A DNA stretch of 64,000 bases from Stieleria magnilauensis (GTDB lineage Bacteria > Planctomycetota > Planctomycetia > Pirellulales > Pirellulaceae): positions 5,492,394-5,556,393 of the forward strand of contig CP036432.1 in the NCBI GenBank assembly GCA_007753675.1, read 5' to 3'. A program made the position numbers and the translations under genes. Positions 1-9,913 of this stretch are shown here, piece after piece (positions within the stretch are counted from its first letter, which is position 1; every line of letters starts with the position of its first letter). A model generated the notes under the pieces. It was given only the letters and a program-made list of their open reading frames with translations. It had not been told where the DNA came from and made no database searches.

Positions 1-3000
1 GCCGCGAACGATCGCAGGTCGATCGTAGCGTGGTGCCCGTCGGTTCCGCGCGACGAGATCAGACTCGGTCCAAATCTTCACGTCCCACTGATTCTCAACC
101 GCGGGGTCAACCAACGATTTACACTCCGCCACCACTGGCGATGGCATGCTAAACGACACCGTTTGCCCGTTGACCAACATGCCGCGGACCTTAGGCATCC
201 GAAGCAACGTGGGCAAGGGTTTGGGACGCGTCCAAGTGACTTCTTGATGTTGCGGAGCGAAAATGATCGCGAGCTTGTTCTCCAAAGACGGAGCATCGGA
301 ATCCAACGCTCCAATCACCGGTTCGATCGCCCGGATCCGGGTTCGTCCGGGTCGCGAACCGAGTGTGTATACCTCCGGAATTTGCTTGATCAACGCGTAG
401 TTGTGAGTGCTGTCCCAAGGTTCATCGAGATTGAATTCGCGATAGAGAGACTGATAGCCGATGAGGGGCAATAAGTGAACGCGCCACGACAGCTGACTTT
501 CTTGGGGCAACTTTAGATCTCGCAACTTGGATCCGATCCATGCAAACCGTCCGATCATGGGCTTGGTGGGCTTGTCCGATTCCCGCACGACATCACTCCG
601 CACCGCGCCGAACTTGTATCCGTTGGGTGGCCGGTCGGCTGCCTTGTCAGCGGCGAACCATTTCTCCGACACGTGCTCGTTGCCGGAGATCGAAATCAGA
701 GATTGCAATTTGAGTGGATGGATCCCTTGGGGAAACGAAAGCACATCGCCGGTTCCCAAGACCGCCATTGTCGGAGTGGTCGAGGAGATCAACAACTCGG
801 ACGCGACTTCGTCGTCTTTCAACGGCTTGGGTTCGGGTCGTGTCCACGGCACCTTCGCGCCCTCCCCGGCGAACAGGATGACCGCGGTTTGGTCGCCGCC
901 GTCGTCGAAGAAGACGCCGTTGCCGATATCAGGCATCTGCGCGCCGACACCCTGTCGCCAGATACTGCGGATCTGTGTCGAATCGACAGCGGTGCCAAAG
1001 CGATAGACCGCGGGCATGCGGTCCAACAGACTCTTGTTGTGTTCGGAATCCCAAGGTTCATCCAGTTTAAACTCCGCATACAACGCTTCCTCGCCGAGAT
1101 GGGGCAGCAGGTGCACGCGCCAAGAAAGCTTGGTGTCGATGCGCAGTGGTGTGTTTTGGTAAAAACCACGATCGATGCACTTTTTGACGGCTTCGGCGAT
1201 GGTTCGCAGGTTGGTGCCAACCTGATCGAACGATACCTCTTCGATCGGCTGGGTGGCCGCCGGCACTTTCGTTTCCGTTGTCGCTTTTGCAGTCGAGTCC
1301 AACGTCGATGTGGTTTTGGCCGCGCCCTCCTCGTTTGACGTGACGGCGGGCGGCGAAGTCCCATCGGCCGATGCGTTCCCGCCGATCGACACGACGGATT
1401 TCTCGATCGGAACAACGTCAGGCTCGCTGCGATCGAGCGCCGCGATCACCATACCACTGGCCCCGTAGAGTCCGCCGCCGATCAGCAGAAAAAAGATCGC
1501 TGCCAGACCGGCGACCGTTTGGGCGACCAACCAGGACGACATCTCTTGCCGGCTGTCCCCGTCGTGCGACGGAGTGTCATTCTGTTTCAATTCGACCACC
1601 GGCCAGAGCTTGGACGCCCGTTCTTTCAGCTTCAAAATCTCCGCCGTCTGATCCGCTCCGAGCTGCTCCGCGATTTCGATTCTCGAGTTGACCGCTTCAA
1701 AGCTCTCCTTGTCGAAACCGAGGGCTCGGTCCATCGCGTCGCCGGCCTCCTTCAGCTGTCCGAGTTCCCAATGTTGACGGCCGAGGGTGCAGGCGACGGA
1801 GCATGCAAAATCAGCCGGCAAGGAGCGTGAGCGTTTCAGCAGCTCGCGCAGGTCCGCGATCGATCCCTCATGATTTCCGGCCGATTGATATACAGCGGCT
1901 CGAAAGAAACGCACTTCTGGCGGGTTCCCCGCTTGCTTCATCACCGTGTTGATGTCCGCAAGGGCCTTTTCGTGCTCGGCCATTTCGTAATAGACCTGAG
2001 CGCGACGCAGCCGTGCATCGAGATCGCCTTGCTTGATCATGTCCGTCATCACATCGATGATGACCTGATTGAACTTCAAAACGTTCTCGGCGCGTTTCTC
2101 TGCGAAATCGGCAAGCAACGTCGACATCTCGTCTCGAACCGGCACCCCGGATTGGTCAAAGAGTTCGATCGCGGGTCCCGAGTCTGTTCGGCTTGCCGAT
2201 TTCCATCGCTGTGCCAATGCGACACGCTCAACGGGGGCCGGGTGAGAATCATAGACGGTTGTTTTTCGACACATGATTGCGCGGATGGCTGCGTCGATAT
2301 CACGCTGGTCGAACGCGTTGATCTCTGGTCGAGGTGCATAGAAATGCGAGGGGGCAAGGTTCGATTTGATTTTGTTGCCGATCGCGCCCGACACGATGTG
2401 ATCGAATTCAATGTCACGTCGAATCACGTGCTTCAAACCGTCGACGAATGCCGCACTGCCGTAGGCTTCCACTGCCGCCCGATCGGCGAGGACTTCCTGT
2501 AATCGGCTCGCCCCGAGCGTCAATCGCGTGAAGAGGTAGTGGAAGGTCCTGAGGAAGTGGATCGTGATGTCCCACCAACGAATCTTGCCACGTTCGCTGA
2601 TGGCGTCGGCGAATTGATGCATCGCGAATTGAACCTTCAGCGCGACATCCCCGCCCGCGGTGTCTCGGTTTCGAAAGTGCGTGTACTCGTGTGCCAAGAT
2701 GGCGCGGAGCGAATCGACATTAAAATCATCGAGCAACGCGACGCCGAATATCAGCACGCGCCGTCCCTTGTCACGCAACTTGTCCCACCATCGACCGCGT
2801 TCGGTCACGGCCAAATCGGTGCCGGGTGAAATCCAGATCTCGTCGACGCTTCGCGTCCCCATCGTTTCGGCGACGTCGCGAACAAGACTCCAAAACGCTT
2901 CGGACTCACCCTGTCGAAGCTGCATCCCGTCTTGTGAATCCGGAATGCGAATCATCGCGGTGCGAATACCACTGACCGCCGTGATCACCCCGCCGACACC

Positions 3001-4293
3001 ACCGATCAAGATCACGGCCAACAAGATCAGATTCAAATACGGAGTGGAAAGCGCCGCGTATCCGATCGTCAGCGGCAGGGCGACCGCACAAACCAGAATG
3101 ACCGGCAGGGAGATGTAATAGTAGACCCCCGCAACCGTGACGACGCCGCGATACACCCGTCGAATCAATCGAGTGGCCAGCGATCTCGCATCGAGTTGGT
3201 TCTGCTCGATCGCTTGGAGCGTGAAACGGCTGAGCAGCAGACCCAACAAATAAATCGCCACCAATCCGATCAACCAGACCATGATGACCCAGAACGTGAT
3301 CTCGGCGTATTCCCAAACCCACTTCTGATTGTCAATCGCGACTTTCAACATTTGCGCGATGCTTTCGTCTGACAGTCCTAACGCCTTGGCGTTGCGTAAC
3401 GCGATCTCGGCCGATTGCCAATCTTTGTCCATGAACGACTGCAATCCCTTGAAGTACTGCGCATGGGGGTTGTTGGGAAATTTCTGTACGAATTCGCTGG
3501 TCGTTTCGCGAAAGAGTGCATCGTTGCCAACTTGTGCGGACAGTTTTGCCGTTGCGATCCACGGCAAGGGGACCGACGCATTCTGTTTCAAGCTCGCCTG
3601 TGCCATCTGCAGTGCTTCGCTTCGGTACTTGGACGCGAAGGCGGCGTTGGGAGCGTATTGGTCGATGGCGTTGATCGCTGACATCATGTTGTCGAGCGAC
3701 CGATCCTTGGAAAGATTGGCTTGGATCTGAGTTTCAATGCGATTCGCGGCGGCGGGCGTGTACATCGACGCGTTGGACGCGCCCGGCATGGAGGGTGTGG
3801 GAACGCGAATGCCGCGAATGGTGTTGGTCGGATTGAAAGCCGGAGAGCGACTGGCGTTGGTCGCGAGCGGGTTTCGAAACACCGGGCCGACGGAACGACC
3901 ACCGGGTGCGGCGAACGGCATGTTACGTTGACCGTCGAACGAAGAACCTGGCCGGAACGAGTTGCGTGGCGAGGAATACGACGGCGCACCGGGATAGCTC
4001 GGCCGACTTGACGGCACGCCGGTCCGCGGGGTGTTGAACCGATTGGGATTCGACGAGGGCGAGTTGTACGAAGGTCTTGAGTAAGAGGGCCGCGAGGTCG
4101 ATGGTCGTGAGTAGGACGGTCGCGAGTAGGAACGCCCCGAGTTGGACGGTCCGCCGAAGGATCGCCCGCCGCCCGGACTTGGCATTTGCGGTGCAGACGG
4201 GAACTGCGCCTCGGCGGCTCCAGGAAGCGACAGCATCAGACAACCCAAGCACAACATCCACCTCCACCGAACGGGCCGACAAAGATAATTCAC
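1..4293 (-). CDS. M48 family metallopeptidase, membrane-bound, with C-terminal DUF1559-like repeats (3' end beyond window)
   Basis: The frame is open from a GTG at 4293 to the window edge (1431 codons), so the C-terminus is missing. The GTG start gives a signal peptide with an Arg/Trp-rich n-region, a hydrophobic core and an AEA|QF-type cleavage site; ATG at 4257 would lose the basic residues. Order: a Ser/Pro/Tyr/Arg-rich low-complexity stretch (about 35-110), a helical TPR-like region, membrane segments around 330-460, then the zinc motif HEYTH (535-539) with downstream EVLAD as the probable third ligand, as in M48 peptidases. A TPR-like part (about 740-900) and another membrane segment (about 930-955) follow. 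Two repeats carrying SWRVHLLP and LDEPWDS (Trp at about 1058 and 1270) resemble planctomycete DUF1559 proteins. The active site presumably acts at the membrane on unknown substrates. The family call is firm; the C-terminal domain name is less certain. Confidence 0.88.
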   Translation of the reverse strand, partial: MNYLCRPVRWRWMLCLGCLMLSLPGAAEAQFPSAPQMPSPGGGRSFGGPSNSGRSYSRPSYSRPSTSRPSYSRPSYNSPSSNPNRFNTPRTGVPSSRPSYPGAPSYSSPRNSFRPGSSFDGQRNMPFAAPGGRSVGPVFRNPLATNASRSPAFNPTNTIRGIRVPTPSMPGASNASMYTPAAANRIETQIQANLSKDRSLDNMMSAINAIDQYAPNAAFASKYRSEALQMAQASLKQNASVPLPWIATAKLSAQVGNDALFRETTSEFVQKFPNNPHAQYFKGLQSFMDKDWQSAEIALRNAKALGLSDESIAQMLKVAIDNQKWVWEYAEITFWVIMVWLIGLVAIYLLGLLLSRFTLQAIEQNQLDARSLATRLIRRVYRGVVTVAGVYYYISLPVILVCAVALPLTIGYAALSTPYLNLILLAVILIGGVGGVITAVSGIRTAMIRIPDSQDGMQLRQGESEAFWSLVRDVAETMGTRSVDEIWISPGTDLAVTERGRWWDKLRDKGRRVLIFGVALLDDFNVDSLRAILAHEYTHFRNRDTAGGDVALKVQFAMHQFADAISERGKIRWWDITIHFLRTFHYLFTRLTLGASRLQEVLADRAAVEAYGSAAFVDGLKHVIRRDIEFDHIVSGAIGNKIKSNLAPSHFYAPRPEINAFDQRDIDAAIRAIMCRKTTVYDSHPAPVERVALAQRWKSASRTDSGPAIELFDQSGVPVRDEMSTLLADFAEKRAENVLKFNQVIIDVMTDMIKQGDLDARLRRAQVYYEMAEHEKALADINTVMKQAGNPPEVRFFRAAVYQSAGNHEGSIADLRELLKRSRSLPADFACSVACTLGRQHWELGQLKEAGDAMDRALGFDKESFEAVNSRIEIAEQLGADQTAEILKLKERASKLWPVVELKQNDTPSHDGDSRQEMSSWLVAQTVAGLAAIFFLLIGGGLYGASGMVIAALDRSEPDVVPIEKSVVSIGGNASADGTSPPAVTSNEEGAAKTTSTLDSTAKATTETKVPAATQPIEEVSFDQVGTNLRTIAEAVKKCIDRGFYQNTPLRIDTKLSWRVHLLPHLGEEALYAEFKLDEPWDSEHNKSLLDRMPAVYRFGTAVDSTQIRSIWRQGVGAQMPDIGNGVFFDDGGDQTAVILFAGEGAKVPWTRPEPKPLKDDEVASELLISSTTPTMAVLGTGDVLSFPQGIHPLKLQSLISISGNEHVSEKWFAADKAADRPPNGYKFGAVRSDVVRESDKPTKPMIGRFAWIGSKLRDLKLPQESQLSWRVHLLPLIGYQSLYREFNLDEPWDSTHNYALIKQIPEVYTLGSRPGRTRIRAIEPVIGALDSDAPSLENKLAIIFAPQHQEVTWTRPKPLPTLLRMPKVRGMLVNGQTVSFSMPSPVVAECKSLVDPAVENQWDVKIWTESDLVARNRRAPRYDRPAIVRG

Positions 4294-4555
4294 GATTCCG
4301 CCTCGCTCGATTTCTTGGTGCAAGATGCGCGTCTCACCGCGCTGATCCGAATAAAAAGTGTATCCAAACGCGGTGGGGCGCACTGCGGATTTGCAACGCG
4401 AGACGCAAAAACAATCGCGGCGAGCAACTTTCCCGACCTCGTCATTGGAAATCGCTCGGGGCCGTGCAGGGTCGCCAGAGAGGTCGTAGACTATGATGAC
4501 CGACGTTTCCTGCCCGTTGCTTTTGCGTCCCTCCTACTTCCTACCGAAATTCGCC

Positions 4556-5872
4556 ATGAAACGCCCCTCCGAGTCACGACGAGATTTTTTAAAAACATCC
4601 GCGGTCCTTTCCGGCGGTTATTGGCTCGGTTCGACGCCGGCCGCGCGTGCCGCCTCGCCGAATGAAAAATTGAACGTCGCTTGCATCGGAGTCGGTGGAC
4701 GCGGGTCGGCAAACGTCAGTGGCGTCGACGGCGAAAACATTGTCGCCATGTGTGACGTCGATGAATCCAAAGCGGGCAAGCGTTTTGAACAGTTCGACAA
4801 GGCTCGGAAGTTCCAGGATTTCCGCATGATGCTGGATCAACTGGACAAGCAAATTGATGCCGTCGTCATCAGCACGCCCGACCACACCCACTTTCATCCC
4901 GCTCGCCAAGCGATGTTAATGGGCAAGCATGTCTATTGCGAAAAGCCGCTCGCCCATACCGTGTGGGAAACACGCGAGCTGACGAAGATCGCCAAGAAGA
5001 TGGATGTCGCCACTCAGCTCGGCAACCAGCGACATGCCAACGAAGGCATGGCTCGCACGGTCGAAGCGGTTCGCTCGGGCGTGATCGGCGAGGTCACCGA
5101 AGTCTATTGCGCGGTCGGCGGCTCACGAGGCATGCCCCCGGTGCCCACCGAGTTCCCTCCCGTCCCGAGCCATTTGAACTGGGACCTGTGGCAAGGGCCC
5201 GCCCAAGAACGTCCCTACTCGCCGGAGTATTGTCCTTACAAATGGCGTTTCTGGTGGGACTACGGCACCGGCGAAACGGGCAACTGGGGCTGCCACATTC
5301 TGGACATCCCGTTTTGGGCGTTGCAGTTGAAATATCCCGACCGCGTCGATCTGGATGAAGTGCCCAGCCCGGATCAAATCGATCCCCAGCGGACTCCCAA
5401 GTCGATGAAGACGCGTTTGGAATTCCCGGCGGAGAAGGGACACGGCGCATTGACGCTGCATTGGTGGCATGCATCGTTGGGCGACGTGTTTAAACAACAC
5501 AAGACGGTTCCCGAGAAAGGGGCCAACACCTTGTTCGTCGGCACCAAGGGCACGATCACAGCCGGATTCAACGGCTACAAGGTCACGCTCAACGACGGCG
5601 GCCACCCGGAGGCTCCCGAGAAAACGATCGCCAAGTCCCCGGGATTCCACCAGGAGTGGATCAACGCTTGCAAGGGCGGACCACGTTCGACGTGCGACTT
5701 TGTCGACTACACCGGCCCGCTGGCCGAATCGGTCCTGTTGGCCAACACGGTGTTTCGCGCCGGTGGCGGGTTTGACTGGGATGCCAAGGCGTTCCAAGCG
5801 AGCGGCAACGACAACGTCGAGCAATACCTGATGCCGAACTTTCGCAAGGGCTGGAAAGTCGACGCGGTTTAG
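4556..5872 (+). CDS. Tat-exported Gfo/Idh/MocA family oxidoreductase
   Basis: NAD(P)-dependent sugar or inositol dehydrogenase-type protein. From ATG 4556 the N-terminus carries a twin-arginine motif (SRRDFLK) and a hydrophobic segment ending in an Ala-rich cleavage region, so export in folded form is predicted. A Rossmann motif (CIGVGGRG) follows and the conserved EKP signature appears in CEKPLAHT. The C-terminal half matches the Gfo/Idh/MocA substrate-binding domain. An in-frame ATG at 4493 exists but would place an unrelated extension before the Tat signal, so the later start is preferred. Planctomycete genomes encode many such exported paralogues and the substrate cannot be told from sequence. 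The divergent M48 gene starts 263 bp upstream. Confidence 0.93.
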   Translation: MKRPSESRRDFLKTSAVLSGGYWLGSTPAARAASPNEKLNVACIGVGGRGSANVSGVDGENIVAMCDVDESKAGKRFEQFDKARKFQDFRMMLDQLDKQIDAVVISTPDHTHFHPARQAMLMGKHVYCEKPLAHTVWETRELTKIAKKMDVATQLGNQRHANEGMARTVEAVRSGVIGEVTEVYCAVGGSRGMPPVPTEFPPVPSHLNWDLWQGPAQERPYSPEYCPYKWRFWWDYGTGETGNWGCHILDIPFWALQLKYPDRVDLDEVPSPDQIDPQRTPKSMKTRLEFPAEKGHGALTLHWWHASLGDVFKQHKTVPEKGANTLFVGTKGTITAGFNGYKVTLNDGGHPEAPEKTIAKSPGFHQEWINACKGGPRSTCDFVDYTGPLAESVLLANTVFRAGGGFDWDAKAFQASGNDNVEQYLMPNFRKGWKVDAV

Positions 5873-5947
5873 GACCAATCAGTGCGGCAAGCACATTGTT
5901 TGCCATCGAATCGAAACGCAAGCCGGAAGCTTACGCCACGAAGTTCT

Positions 5948-7531
5948 ATGTACGATACGATCATCATCGGCGGCGGCCACAACGGATTGATCACGGCGGC
6001 TTACTTGGCCAAGGCCGGCAAGAAGGTTTGCGTGTTGGAGCGTCGTGGCACGCTGGGCGGATGTGCAACGACCGAAGAGCTCTATCCGGGCTTTCGGTTT
6101 TCGCCCGCCGCCTATGTCGTCAGCTTGCTGCTACCGGAAGTCATCGCCGATCTGCGGCTGAAGGAATATGGCTACCAGGTACTGCGCCGCGACCCGTCAT
6201 CGATCACCTTCGACGGCCAGGGCCGGCATCTGGTTTTGGGGCACGACGCAAAGCGAAATTTTGAATCGATCGCAGGATTCAGCAAGAAAGACGCCGAAGC
6301 GTTTCCGGCATACGAGAAGATGCTGACCGAGATCGCCGAGCGGTTGGAGCCGCTGTTGAAGACCGTACCGCCGCAGTTGCCCAGTCGGCTTCGCAAGACC
6401 GGTTTGTGGGACAAGGCCAAGAACCTGGTCGGCGGGCTGAAAACCGGATCGCTGATGCAGAAGTTGCTGTACGAAGACCCCGGCGCGATGGAAGTCTTGA
6501 CCGGTGCGGCCGATCGGATTCTCAATCGTTGGTTCGAATCGGATCTGTTGAAGGGCACGTTGGCAACCGATGCGATCATCGGCGCGTTTCACGGTCCGTC
6601 CTCACCGGGAAGCGCCTACGTGTTGCTGCACCACGTGATGGGCGACGCCGGGGGAGCGCGCGGCGTCTGGGGGTACATCAAGGGCGGCATGGGAGGTCTG
6701 GCCGCGGCACTCCGTCAGGCCTGTCTGGATCTGAACGTCGACATCAAGATGGAAGTCGAGGTCCAAGAGATCCTGGTCCAAGACAACTCGGTGCGCGGCG
6801 TGTCGACATCCGACGGCGAGTTCGTTGGCAAATCGGTCGCCTCGGGAGTCGACGCCAACCGAACGCTGCTTCAACTGCTCGACTCCCGGCATCTGCCCGA
6901 CGAGTTCGTTCAACAAGTCAAAGCCATCGACTACTCCTCGGCCAGCGGCAAGATCAATCTTGCCCTGGATGGATTGCCCGATTTTGGTGTCGACCCGCAA
7001 CTTTTGCGTGGCACGATTCACACCACGCCGAACATGCAATTCATTGAACGTGGCTACCAAGAAGCGCTGGCGGGGAATTACAGCAGCAAGCCGGTGCTGG
7101 AGATGACCATTCCGTCCAACGTCGATGACAGTCTCGCACCGTCGGGAAAACATGTCCTGTCGCTGTTCGTCCAATACGCTCCCTACCAACTGTCCGACGG
7201 CCGGCACTGGGACGACGAAAAAGACGCATGGGTCGAGAGCTGCATCGACATGCTGCAGCAGTTTGCACCGGATATCCGCGACAAGATTCTGTTCACCCAC
7301 GCGATGACGCCGCTGGATCTGGAGCGGACGTACGGGTTGACCGGCGGCAACATCATGCAAGGGGCGATGCATCTGCATCAACTGGGGCCGTCTCGCCCGC
7401 TGATCGGCTGGTCCGACCACCGCACACCCGTGAAGCGACTGTACCTGTGCGGCGCGGCGGCGCATCCCGGAGGCGGCGTGATGGGGGCCTGCGGACGAAA
7501 TGCTGCGGGCATCATCCTGAGCGACCTTTAA
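5948..7531 (+). CDS. FAD-dependent oxidoreductase, phytoene desaturase/PYROXD2-like
   Basis: A dinucleotide-binding motif lies at the extreme N-terminus (MYDTIIIGGGHNG, the GxGxxG region), followed by an ADP-ribose-binding Glu (VLERRGTLGG) and the second conserved GG of phytoene-dehydrogenase-like enzymes. The C-terminus holds the usual FAD-contacting segment (LYLCGAAAHPGGGVMG). The length of 527 residues fits the carotenoid-desaturase/PYROXD2 group. ATG 5948 is chosen because it puts the FAD motif at residue 2; the GTG at 5882 adds an unsupported 22-residue extension. It is a cytosolic or peripheral redox enzyme with no visible substrate clue; no carotenoid genes are nearby. The next gene begins 27 bp downstream on the same strand. 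Confidence 0.9.
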   Translation: MYDTIIIGGGHNGLITAAYLAKAGKKVCVLERRGTLGGCATTEELYPGFRFSPAAYVVSLLLPEVIADLRLKEYGYQVLRRDPSSITFDGQGRHLVLGHDAKRNFESIAGFSKKDAEAFPAYEKMLTEIAERLEPLLKTVPPQLPSRLRKTGLWDKAKNLVGGLKTGSLMQKLLYEDPGAMEVLTGAADRILNRWFESDLLKGTLATDAIIGAFHGPSSPGSAYVLLHHVMGDAGGARGVWGYIKGGMGGLAAALRQACLDLNVDIKMEVEVQEILVQDNSVRGVSTSDGEFVGKSVASGVDANRTLLQLLDSRHLPDEFVQQVKAIDYSSASGKINLALDGLPDFGVDPQLLRGTIHTTPNMQFIERGYQEALAGNYSSKPVLEMTIPSNVDDSLAPSGKHVLSLFVQYAPYQLSDGRHWDDEKDAWVESCIDMLQQFAPDIRDKILFTHAMTPLDLERTYGLTGGNIMQGAMHLHQLGPSRPLIGWSDHRTPVKRLYLCGAAAHPGGGVMGACGRNAAGIILSDL

Positions 7532-7558
7532 TCGGCTTCCAGACGTACAATCAATGGA

Positions 7559-9913
7559 ATGCGTCTTAATTTACAAACCAAACTGACGATTTTCGTTGCG
7601 GTGGTCGTGTTTTTGACCGCCACGCTGGCCAATTTGACGAGTTTTCAATTCGCCAAAACCAGTCTGATCGGACAGATCCACCAGCGATTGCAGACCGCCG
7701 CGCACGATCGCCAGCAACGCATTCTCGCCTACGTCGATCAGCAGAAAGAACGGGCGCTGCTGGTCGCCAGCCGAACCCGCCTGCGGAGCTATCTCGCCGA
7801 ACGGATCGAGGGCACGGTCGGCGAAGCGAGGTTTCGCCAGGGCGTCCAGCGGATCCTGATCGACGCCAAATTGAGCACCCCGGAGTTCTTGTCCATCTCG
7901 ATCACCGACCCACAAGGCCAAGTGATCACGTCGACCGACGAAAGCCACCTTGGGAACAACTACTCCGATCATCCCGACTATTCACAAGGACGCATCGATG
8001 CCCATTTTGGGACTCCGTTTCAAAACGACGACGGCCAATACGTTGCCTGGATGACAGCGCCGGCAAAGACCAACGACGAGGAGTTTCTGGGAGTAGTGAT
8101 GGTGCTGCTGGACGTCGATGGCTTGATCCGGATCCTGCACGATTCCACCGGCCTGGGAGACTCCGGTGAAGTGCTGATTGCTGCGCAACAAGGCAACCGA
8201 CTGCACTACCTGATCCCTTCGGCAAAGCCGCACGACGACGCGTCAGAGAACCTCGAAACGGAGGCGATGAATCGAGCGATTGCTGGTGATTCGGGCCAAG
8301 AAGTGGGCCGCTATGCGGGAACCGACGTGCTGATCGCCTGGCGACCGATCACCTTGCAAGACCCCGAATTCCAAAAATGGGGCATGGTGGTGAAAATGGA
8401 TTGCGAGGAAGCGTTCGCGCCGATCGGCAAGCTGCGCAACATGCAATGGTTCCTGGAAGCCGCGCTGGTGTTGCTGAGCGTTCTGGGGGCGTTTGTCCTG
8501 GCCAGACGGTTCACGTCTCCGATTTCACGACTCGCCAAAACCGCAGACATGATTGCCGGGGGTGACCGCTATGCCCGAGTCGCGGTGGATTCGGATGACG
8601 AACTGGGACGACTGGGAACGTCCTTCAATCGCATGACCGACGAATTGGTGAGGGCTCAGGTGACGCTCGAAGATCGGGTCGAAGAACGGACGCGGGAGCT
8701 GGCCGAATCCAATCAATACTTACAGAAAGCGCGTGAAGAGGCCGATCAGGCGAATCGAGCCAAGAGCGAGTTTTTGGCCAACATGAGTCATGAGATTCGC
8801 ACCCCGATGAATGGGATCATCGGCATGTCGGACCTGTTGGACGGAACACCACTTTCATCGGAACAACGCGAATACCTGGGGATGGTTCGCGGGTCGGCCG
8901 ATTCGCTGCTGCGGCTGCTCAATGACATTCTGGATTTTTCCAAAATCGAAGCCGGCAAACTGGAATTGGAATCGATTGCGTTTGACCTGAGAGACACGGT
9001 GGAACGGACGGCCCGCTCGCTAGGTCATCACGCTGCAGACAAGGGACTGGAACTGGCCTGCCGCGTCGACCCGGACGCCCCACAAGTCATCGTCAGCGAT
9101 CCCGGACGGCTCCGTCAAATCATCGTCAACCTGGTCGGCAACGCGATGAAGTTCACCGAGGCCGGTGAGGTGGTCGTCGCCGTGGACCTGGAGGACCGCA
9201 GCGAAACGCATGCCCAACTGCACTTTTCGGTCCGCGACACGGGGATCGGCATCCCAAAGGAAAAACAAGACAGCATTTTCGAGTCGTTTTCACAAGTCGA
9301 CGCATCGACCACGCGTCAATACGGAGGCACCGGGTTGGGGCTCTCCATTTCGGGTCAACTGGTCTCCATGATGGACGGTCGGATCTGGGTGGAAAGCGAA
9401 CTGGGCCAAGGGATGACATTTCACTTCAATCTGAACTTGGAAATCGGGCAACCGCTGACGCCCTCTCCCCCGGCCGCGTTGGAAGATCTGGCAGGCCTGC
9501 CCGTGTTGGTCGTCGACGACAACCGAACCAATCGATTGATCTTCAACGAGATGCTTCAGTCCTGGGGGCTGGCCCCGACGTGTGTCGCCGATGGGCAGAC
9601 GGCGCTGGAGGAACTCGAACGCGCCGCCGCGGCCGATTCGCCCTACCAACTGGTGCTGCTTGATTGCGTGATGCCGAACATGGACGGCTACGATGTCGCC
9701 ACCAAGGCCCACGAGCCAGAACACCCCCGTTTCAAAGTCTTTACAAAAGTCGCAAGAACCAATAGTTTCAGCGTTTTCGCTACTTCAGCTTGCGACATGG
9801 ATCGAAAAGACCTTTCCAGAAGAACACGGAGGAACGAAATGCCAGCAAAACAAAAAAGGGGGACAGCGCGCCCACCACAGCAGCCCGGCGGCCGCAAACA
9901 ACATTGCGTCTGA
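7559..9913 (+). CDS. Hybrid sensor histidine kinase, 5' portion, interrupted in its first receiver domain
   Basis: Membrane sensor kinase. An N-terminal transmembrane helix is followed by a dCACHE-like periplasmic region (about 30-290), a second helix (about 300-320), HAMP (about 320-375), and HisKA with FLANMSHEIRTP (phospho-His about 411). The ATPase domain shows IVNLVGNAMKF, DTGIGIP and GTGLGLS. A receiver begins at VLVVDDN and contains the phospho-acceptor Asp in VLLDCVMPNMDG. At about codon 716 (9704-9706) the native frame is cut by the recombinase element. The frame then reads about 69 foreign residues to a stop at 9913, so the receiver lacks its C-terminal half. The rest of the gene (second half of REC1, REC2, HPt) lies at 12274-13320. 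The kinase core is intact and may still autophosphorylate, but phosphorelay output from this polypeptide is probably lost. Confidence 0.9.
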   Translation: MRLNLQTKLTIFVAVVVFLTATLANLTSFQFAKTSLIGQIHQRLQTAAHDRQQRILAYVDQQKERALLVASRTRLRSYLAERIEGTVGEARFRQGVQRILIDAKLSTPEFLSISITDPQGQVITSTDESHLGNNYSDHPDYSQGRIDAHFGTPFQNDDGQYVAWMTAPAKTNDEEFLGVVMVLLDVDGLIRILHDSTGLGDSGEVLIAAQQGNRLHYLIPSAKPHDDASENLETEAMNRAIAGDSGQEVGRYAGTDVLIAWRPITLQDPEFQKWGMVVKMDCEEAFAPIGKLRNMQWFLEAALVLLSVLGAFVLARRFTSPISRLAKTADMIAGGDRYARVAVDSDDELGRLGTSFNRMTDELVRAQVTLEDRVEERTRELAESNQYLQKAREEADQANRAKSEFLANMSHEIRTPMNGIIGMSDLLDGTPLSSEQREYLGMVRGSADSLLRLLNDILDFSKIEAGKLELESIAFDLRDTVERTARSLGHHAADKGLELACRVDPDAPQVIVSDPGRLRQIIVNLVGNAMKFTEAGEVVVAVDLEDRSETHAQLHFSVRDTGIGIPKEKQDSIFESFSQVDASTTRQYGGTGLGLSISGQLVSMMDGRIWVESELGQGMTFHFNLNLEIGQPLTPSPPAALEDLAGLPVLVVDDNRTNRLIFNEMLQSWGLAPTCVADGQTALEELERAAAADSPYQLVLLDCVMPNMDGYDVATKAHEPEHPRFKVFTKVARTNSFSVFATSACDMDRKDLSRRTRRNEMPAKQKRGTARPPQQPGGRKQHCV
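9701..9732 (+). other. Left attachment junction (attL) of the recombinase element
   Basis: Kinase sequence ends at the shared CAA (9703-9705). The inner arm cagaacacccccgttt lies at 9717-9732, 11 nt inside the AA at 9704-9705. Its reverse complement matches the arm at 12244-12259 at 12 of 16 positions, and all four mismatches are transitions. This is the expected layout for one half of a serine integrase attP site. Confidence 0.7.

Noticed and set aside
1870-2502. Plus-strand open frame of 210 codons
   Set aside because: It lies antisense to the M48 peptidase, whose HEYTH motif and continuous frame are clear; the plus-strand translation has no domain.
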